Source of the DNA: GCA-2786165 sp964625775 | GTDB lineage: Bacteria; Pseudomonadota; Gammaproteobacteria; Legionellales; Legionellaceae | Length of the DNA stretch: 30,088 bases | Direction: 5' to 3' | Assembly: GCA_964625775.1 (NCBI GenBank) | Contig: CAZVEH010000030.1 | Coordinates: 1 to 30,088, forward strand | Notes under the pieces: generated by a model | Databases searched by the model: none | Told to the model about the DNA's origin: nothing | Seen by the model: only the letters and a program-made list of their open reading frames with translations | In this document: piece by piece, positions 17,301 to 26,300 of the stretch | Layout of the letters: each line of letters starts with the position of its first letter | How positions within the stretch are numbered: the first letter of the stretch is position 1 | Position numbers and translations under genes: made by a program

Positions 17301-20300
17301 TTACAGGAGAGCTTTATGTAGGGGGAGCAGGGTTAGCTCGGGGTTATTTGAACCAACCACAACTGACAGCAGAACGATTTATCGAAAACCCATTTCCTCA
17401 AAAGGAGTTGTCTTCTCGACTTTATCGTACCGGAGATTTGGTCAGGCGTTTATCAACGGGGGCATTGCAGTATATTGGACGTCAAGATAACCAGGTAAAA
17501 ATAAGAGGTTACCGTATAGAGCTTGGAGAGATAGAAAGAGTGCTACAAATTTGTAGCAATGTTAAAACGGCAGCAGTTTTATTGGGCAAAGAGGAAGAAG
17601 GGAAGCATTTAATTGCTTATGTCGTACTTGAGAAGAAACAAGGCCAGGCGATGCCAGCAGACCAAGCGATTGCTCAATTAAAACGACATGCCCAAGAACA
17701 CTTACCGCTGTTTATGATACCGACACATTACAGGTTGTTGGATGTCATGCCGTTAACAAGCAATGGGAAGTTAGACTTAAAGCTTTTACAAAATATGGGT
17801 GGAGGAGCGACTAATGCGATTGCTTACGAACAGCCTAAAACGCACTCAGAAAAAATGCTCGCTCGGATTTGGTCAAAGGTGTTAGGGGTTAAAGAGATTG
17901 GTTTATACGATCATTACTTTGAATTAGGCGGGGACTCGATTCGTAGTATTCGTGTTGTCGCCCTCGCACGCCAGGAAGGATTATCACTGTCTGTTGCAGA
18001 TATATTTCAATATCCTGTTTTAATAAGACTAGCTGCTCAAGCGCAAGCATATTTTGGTTCAGAAACATCGGAATTAGAACCATTTTCACTTGTTCAAAAT
18101 GAAGAAAAATCAAAATTACCGGCACATCTTGAAGATGCCTATCCATTAACAATATTACAATCAGGTATGTTATTTCATAGTCATTACACTCCAGAACATG
18201 CCATCTATCAAGATACGTTTAGCTACGAAATAAAAGGGCCATGGCATGCTACTGGGTTCCGGTTGGCTTTGAATAGCTTGTTTCAACGTCATGAATTACT
18301 TCGGACAGCATTCGAACTAGAAAAGCACTCGGAGCCGTTGCAGTATATTTATAAAAAAGTTGATGTGGATATGTGTGTTTTGGATTGGAAACACTTACCT
18401 AAAAAAGAACAAGAAATTGGTTTAAAGCAGTGGTTTGAGCAAGAAAAGCAACAAAGATTATCTTTGAATCATGCGCCATTGATGCGTTTTACTATTCATA
18501 GTCTCTCGGATACCCATTTTCAATTCGGATTTACTATGCACCATGCTATTTTAGATGGTTGGAGCGTTGCTTCGATGGTCACCGAGCTATTGAACGATTA
18601 CAGCACCTTACTTGAGGGGGGTGATTGTCGTGTTGTTTCACCTTTGGCGATTAAATTTAGGCAATATGTTGCTCTAGAGATAGCCATCAGAAAGGATAAG
18701 CGTCAAATTGATTTTTGGAGAAATTATTTAGTCGATGCAAGTTATTTGAACTTGCCTAAAATGATCCCACCATCGGATAAAATAATAAGCAGGAGAACCG
18801 CTGCCAGCTACCGCATGGTACTTGATTCAAAGTTGGTGCAATTATTACAAGCGACATCTGCGCAGCTAAGTGTGCAAATAAAGACGTTGTTTCTCACCGC
18901 TCATTATCGTGTGCTTGCGGTATTGGGTGGACAAAATGATGTTATGGGTGGCTACTTACAAAATGGTCGACTTGAGCAGCTTGATGGGGACAAAATATTG
19001 GGATTATTTCTTAATACAGTTCCATTAAGGATCAATGTAAGTGGTCATTCTTGGCGAGAACTGGTTGAAAAAGTTTATAAATCTGAGCAAGAAATCACCA
19101 ATTTTCGGCGCTATCCTTTGAGTGATATTCAAAAAATCAACGGCAGTAAAGAATTGTTTGAGGTGGCATTCAATTATGTCAATTTTCATATCTATCAAAA
19201 ATTAGCGACCGACCAAATCGCTATTGTGTCTAGCACCATGTATGAAGAAACAAATTTTGCCTTGGGCATTACCTTTTTTGGAATGGGAGCAGATAGCTAT
19301 GGGTTTAAAATAGATTATGACCCGCAGCTATTTGATCAATCCACCATAAAAGAGTATGGCGATTACTATAAGCGCAGCTTGGAACAATTGGTGAATGATG
19401 TTGAAAAAGATTTTCGAAACCAATCTATTTTATCACTCGATGAGTATCACCAGTTTTTAACAAGATGGAACGTACCGTCGACTAGACCTATCAAGAATAA
19501 AACCATCCATCAACTTTTTGAAGAGCAAGTTGCAAAAACTCCCGAGCACATTGCAATCGTATTTAAGCAACAAAAACTCACTTACCGTGAATTGAATCAT
19601 AGATCTAATCAACTGGCGAGATATATAAAGCATCAATATCAAGTCGCTACGCGCGAAGAAATAAACCCTGATAGTTTAATAGTGATGTGTCTAGAACGTA
19701 GCATTGAAATGATAGTCAGTATTTTTGGAATACTGAAAGCCGGAGCCGTATACGTGCCTATCGATCCTGACTATCCGCAAGAACGTATCCAATTTATACT
19801 GGAAGACACCAACGCAAATATTATTCTGACGCAGCAATATCTGCTAGATAAATTGCCCGTTTTGAGTAAGGATACGTGTTCGGATCAAATTATCTGTTTA
19901 GATCAAGAAGCTCAGAAGATTGAAAATTATGATCGGTCTAATTTGGCGTTAAGTAGTTTTTTTAAAGATTTAGTGTATGTAATTTATACTTCAGGGTCGA
20001 CCGGAAAACCCAAAGGGGTTATGGTGACTCATCAAAATTTAGTTAACTCGTTGCACGCCAGGAATGAATTTTATAAAACCTATCCTAAAAGTTTGCTTTT
20101 ATTACAATCAATTTCAGTTGATACGGCCAATATCAGTTTATGTTGGCCTTTGTTAAATGGCGGTACTTTGGTTATCCCTCAAACAGATGAGTTATTGGAT
20201 TTATGGGCTTTGTCTACGTTGATTGATGAAAATCGCGTTGATCACATTCTGTGCACACCTTTGTTATATAATGAATTGCTAGATAACCTATCTGTTGAAG

Positions 20301-23300
20301 ACGAAAAACATCATTTAAGCACATTGAAAACGGTGATTTTGGGAGGAGAAAAATGGCCGAGGTTATTGTTACAAACTCATCAAAGCAAATTACCAAATAC
20401 CTATTTATTTAATGAGTTTGGGTTGACTGAAGGTACGGTATGGAGCAGTGCTTCAATGGTTTTTAATGTTGCCACTCAGAGCCTTCACAATCCAGCAAGC
20501 ATTGGACGACCTGGTTTTAATATGCAGCTCTATATTTTAGACTCAAACTTACTACCTGTGCCTTTAGGCGTGACGGGCGAGTTGTATATTGGTGGCGTAG
20601 GCGTAGCCAAAGGGTATCTAAATCGTGCTGATTTAACCGCGGAAAGATTTGTTTCAAATCCTTTTGTGAATCAAGAAGAATCAGCTGAAGGAACGAATGC
20701 ACATTTGTATAAAACAGGAGATTTAGCGCGTTATTTTTCAAATGGTGATATTGAATATTTAGGTCGAGCTGATAATCAGGTTAAAATCAGGGGTTATAGA
20801 ATAGAGCCAGGTGAAATTGAACATGTTATTAGACAAACAGTTGAGGTCAAGGACGTTATAGTAGTGGTGCGTGAAGATGACCCAGGTAAGAAACAGTTGG
20901 TGGCCTATATTGTCACGCAAGATGGCTTGTTAGTAGATGAAGCCGCACGGAAATTTAAAGAAAATCTACAGCAGTTATTAGGCAGCAAATTACCTGAATA
21001 TATGGTTCCTAGTGCGCTGGTGTTAATCGATAAGTTTCCTTTAAATCAAAATGGAAAGATAGATAACACCGCTTTACCTCTACCTGAAAAGTACCCCATG
21101 AATGCCAAGGAAGCTCGCGTGGCAGCACGTAATCAGATAGAACAAACCCTTACGGAAATATGGTCGGAATTATTAAAAATACCAGTCCTTGATCTCAGTA
21201 TTTATTATAATTTCTTTAACTGTGGCGGTGACTCTATCATCAGTATTCAATTGGTTGCTCGTGCGCGTGCAAAAGGGATTCAGCTTACGGTAAAGCAAAT
21301 TTTTGAGCATCCAACGATTGCTGCGATGGCAGAGGTGGCGAATACGCAGCGCAGTGCTTCAATGATAAGCCAAAAAAGGATGACGGGACTGATCCCCTTG
21401 ACGCCGATCCAATCTTGGTTTTTTGATATGGGATTTGCAGATCTACAGCATTTTAATCAGTCTTTTTTGTTGATAAGTTCGGAGTGTCTGGATGACACCT
21501 ATTTGGAATTGGCTTTACAAGCGCTTGTAAAGCACCATGACATTTTGAATGCCTATTACATGGGTGATGAAAAAAATCAATGGCAGCAATTCATCAAACC
21601 AGAAGAAGATGAGTATACGATTTGTAGCAAATTAGATGTGAGTCATCTTCATCAGGATGAGCAAGCTAAGGCTATTACGGACTATTGCACCTGTATTCAA
21701 GCATCATTAAATATTCAACAAGGCGTTTTATTCAAGGCTGTCATATTTAGTTTAGGCGAAAATCAACCTCAGCGCTTACTGCTTGCGGTACATCATTTAG
21801 TGGTTGATGGTGTTTCATGGCGTATCTTATTAGAAGACTTGGCTGCAGCTTATGCGCAAATTAAAAATCAACAAAAATTGCAGTTACCACCGAAGAGCCA
21901 TTCCTACCAAGCCTGGGGCTTAGCGTTACAAGCATTTTCAAGCTCCGAGATGTTGCAGCGTCAATTGGCTTATTGGTTAAGCCCGAGTGCATCAGATATG
22001 GCCGCGTTACCAGTGGATTGTAATCCGCTCACGCAGGAAGAGGCGCCTGCAAAGGTATGTCGAGTGGTGCTAGATAACGCAACAACGCTTGCTTTATTAC
22101 AACAAGCTCCCCAAGCTTATCATACACAAATCAATGATATTTTATTAACGGCTTTGACACAAACTATTTGCCAGTGGAGTTTGCGCTCAACACTTTACTT
22201 GTATCTTGAAGGGCACGGACGTGAAACAGAGCTTGTTGACGAGCATTTGGATCTTTCAAGAACAGTCGGCTGGTTTACCAGTATGTTTCCTATTTGTTTG
22301 AAAAACGAACACAAAGATATTCCATCGATTTTAAAACATATCAAGGAGCAACTCAGGGACATTCCAGACCGCGGAATTGGATATGGCGTACTCCGCTATA
22401 TGACCAAAAACAATAACGAAAAAATAAATGAACTTAGGCAATTGCCTTCCCCACAAATTTCTTTTAATTATTTAGGGCAGCTAGATAACTCTGTTAATTC
22501 CAATGGTTTTCGTTTAGCACCAGAATTAGTGGGTACCAGTGTCTCTGAAAAAAACAAAGATAATTTGCTGTTTAATATTAATAGTTTTATTGCCAATGGC
22601 ACATTGATCATTGATTGGAGTTATAGTGTTGTACATTATCATCTTGCGACAGTTGAGGGGTTGGCTGAACGTTTTATAAAAAACTTAAGCGCAATTATTA
22701 AACATTGTTGCCAAGATGGAAACTTTGGGTTTACGCCCTCCGATTTTCCACTGGTGGATTTAAATCAGGATCAATTGGATGAATTGATCGGTCATCGAGA
22801 TACGATAGAAGATATCTATCCACTCACACCGCTGCAGTCCGGATTATTATTTCGTACTATGTACGGTACGCCAGACGACAGTTATTTTGTGCAATTAGCA
22901 ATGGAAATAACAGGTTATTTAAATGCAAATATATTACACAAAGCTTGGCAAGTCATTTTAGATCATCATGCTGTGTTAAGAACAGGATTTTTTATTGGGG
23001 GTGTTGCGGAGCCGCTACAATATATTAGTAAAGGCGTAGTTATTCCCTGGGAAGATTATGACTGGCAAGCAAAAACAGAGGATGAACAACAAAAAAGCTT
23101 AGACATGTTGATGCGCGACGAGCGTCAAAAATTATTTGACTTAGAACGTCCACCTTTATTGCGAATTCAGCTTATTAAAAACGCTCAAGACCGTCATTAT
23201 TTATTGTTTAACAAACACCATATTCTATCGGACGGCTGGTCTTTGCCGATCATACTCAAAGATGTCTTTCAAGCATATGAACAATTATTGGCACAACCCA

Positions 23301-26300
23301 ATGTTTTTCCATGTTTAAGACAAAGCTATAAGTATCGTGATTATGTTGCTTGGCTACAGAAACAAGAGTCCACGAAAGTACAAGAATTTTGGCAACTCTA
23401 TTTGAAAGGTTATACAGAGCCGACAAGTCTGGTCTCAAAAATAGTACCTGATATAAGGCAAACGTCTGCGCAAACGGAGCAGCAACATGAAGTCTGCGCC
23501 ATTTCTGTTGAAAAAACCAAAACGCTAAAAGAATTTGCAAAACTACATAATATTACAGTGAATACCTTGCTGCAGGTTGCCTTGGCTTTGCTTATCAAAC
23601 AATATACACAGCAAGAGGATATTGTCTTTGGTGTAACGGTTTCAGGTAGAACAACTGGTCTTGAACATCAAGATAAAATGATAGGACTGTTTATCAATAC
23701 GTTACCGTTACGTTTGAAACTTAATCCTAAACAACCTTTACTTGCTTTGTTACATGATGCTCAAAAGCAAATGGTACAACTAAACGACTATTCATATGCT
23801 TCTTTGGCAAAAATTCAAGCTTGGTCGGAATTAGGCGCTGGTCAGGCCCTGTTTGACACTTTATTTGTATTCGAAAACTACCCCTTAGATAGTGCGACCA
23901 ACAAGGATATGTCTGGATTGGACGTAAAGTTTATGAAATCTATGGAGAAAGTCGAGTATCCGCTCGCTATTTTCGTTACGGTTCATGAGCAGTTAGAATG
24001 TCAGTTTAGTTATCGAACGGCACTATTTAATGAACAGCACATTCAAAGGCTGATAACGCATTTGCAGGTCTTATTGCAGAGTATTGTGCATAACCCTCAA
24101 TTATGTCTAGGAGAAGTGTCTTCGTTGCTGCCAGAAGAAAAGACAACACTTCTGACAACTTGGAATCAAACACAAGCCCCTTTTCCCAGAAATAAAACTA
24201 TTCATCAATTATTTGCAGAACAAGTGGAAAAAACGCCTGACCAGGTTGCTCTTATATTTGAGGAACAAGCGCTTACCTACCAAGATTTAAATCGTAAAGC
24301 CAATCAAGTAGCGCATTATTTACAAGGTCTTGGAGTAACAAGAGAAGCCTTGGTTGCTGTATGTTTAGACCGAAGCTTAGACATGATTGTAGGGGTGTTA
24401 GGGATATTAAAAGCAGGCGCAGCCTATGTGCCATTAGATCCCTATTATCCAAATGAACGACTCCACTATATGTTGGAAGATTCACAAGCACGAATATTGT
24501 TGACGCAATCCGAATTGGTTGGGAAATTTGATGTCTATCAGCACGTCATAATTCAATTAGACAGAGACTGGGATAAGAGTATCGCAGGTCAACTTGAGTC
24601 AAATCCAATGACGAGTTCAAATGCCGATGACTTAATTTATGTGATTTACACCTCAGGTTCTACAGGTAAACCGAAAGGCGTATTGGTTGAGCATGCAAAT
24701 GTGGTGAATTGTGTGTTTGCGATATTAGATAGTACTCATGTTCAGCGAGAGGATGTTTTTTTAGCTGTGACGTCCTTGTCTTTCGACGTTGCTGCTTTAG
24801 ATTATTATTTGCCCTTCGCACTCGGCGCACGTGTCGTCATTGCAAATCGACAAGCCCAAAGAGATGCTTTCGAGATAATTCGTTTACTTGAACAATATGC
24901 GGTGTCTGTGATGCAGGCCACTCCAGCCACATGGCAGGTTTTAATCGACGCGGACTGGCAGAATCATGCTCCTTTTAAAATGTTCACAGCAGGTGAGGCA
25001 TTATCAAAATATTTAGCAAACCAGTTAAAGAAGAATGGTGAGCTCTATAATATTTATGGACCAACAGAAGCGGCGATTTATGCTACGTTAAGTAAAGTCA
25101 ACCGTACAGACATTATCACCATCGGTAAACCATTGCAAAATATGCAAACCTATATTTTGGATAAGAATTTGCAACCCGTTCCTATAGGTGCGTTGGGTGA
25201 ATTGTATATAGGGGGTGCTGGGGTAGCGAGAGGCTATTTAAATAATCCAATCTTAAGTGCTGAAAAATTTATTCCAAATCCTTTTGCATCCTTGCTCGGA
25301 ACTCAGACTGAAAAACAAGCGAGATTATATAAGACAGGGGATCAAGCGCGTTATTTAGAAGATGGTGACATTCAATTTTTAGGACGTTTTGATGAACAAG
25401 TGAAAATCAGAGGTTTCAGAATTGAATTAGGTGAGATAGAAGATGCGCTGTTAAGACATGTTTCAGTTAAAAATGCAGTCGTAACTGCCTTGGGTCCTAT
25501 ACAAAGCGGCAATAAGCAACTGGTCGCTTATATAGTGTTTCATCCTTCCATGATTCAAGGCCAAACAACTGAAACATGTATCGATACTTTACGGCAGGCA
25601 TTATCAGATCGCTTACCTGATTATATGATGCCCAATTATTTCGTACCGTTAGATGAAATCCCTTTGAATTCGAATGGCAAATTAGATAGAGCAAAATTAC
25701 CTAAACCAGAACTTATAGGATTGAAACAGAACTATGCGGCGCCCAGAACAGCAGCGGAGAAAGTCTTGGTGACTGTTTGGAGTAAGGTATTAGGGATAAA
25801 AAATGTGGGCATCTATGATAATTTCTTTAGTTTGGGTGGAGATTCCATCAAAACCATTCAAGTAGTTTCGCAAATCAAAAAAACTGGTTTTTTCTTAACT
25901 CCTAAGCAAATTTTTGATTCACCTACTATTGCTGCACTGTCTCTCCAAATAAACAAGATGCACCAAGCGGTTTCTGAACAAGGAGCGCTTAGTGGCGCAT
26001 GTGGGTTATTACCCATACAACATTGGTTTTTTGAAGAAAAAATGGCCAATATTAATTATTTCAATCAATCTCAGCTCATCCAGGTCACAGGTGTTTTGCA
26101 AAAAGATCGCTTAACACGCGCGTTGGTAAAATTAATGATGCACCACGATGCGCTAAGATTTAAATACCATATTACCGCAGAAGGATGGACACAAACCTAT
26201 GTGAAAGATGTTGACTTAATAGACATATGGGAAGCTGATTTTCATCAGTGCCAAGATCCTGCCTATTCTTTAGAGCAGTTGGCATTGGAAAAACAAAAAC

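Noticed and set aside
18130..19430. Dual epimerisation/condensation domain after the Thr module
   Set aside because: I do not see the extended His-rich N-terminal motif expected of dual E/C domains. Only the ordinary HHAILDG is present.
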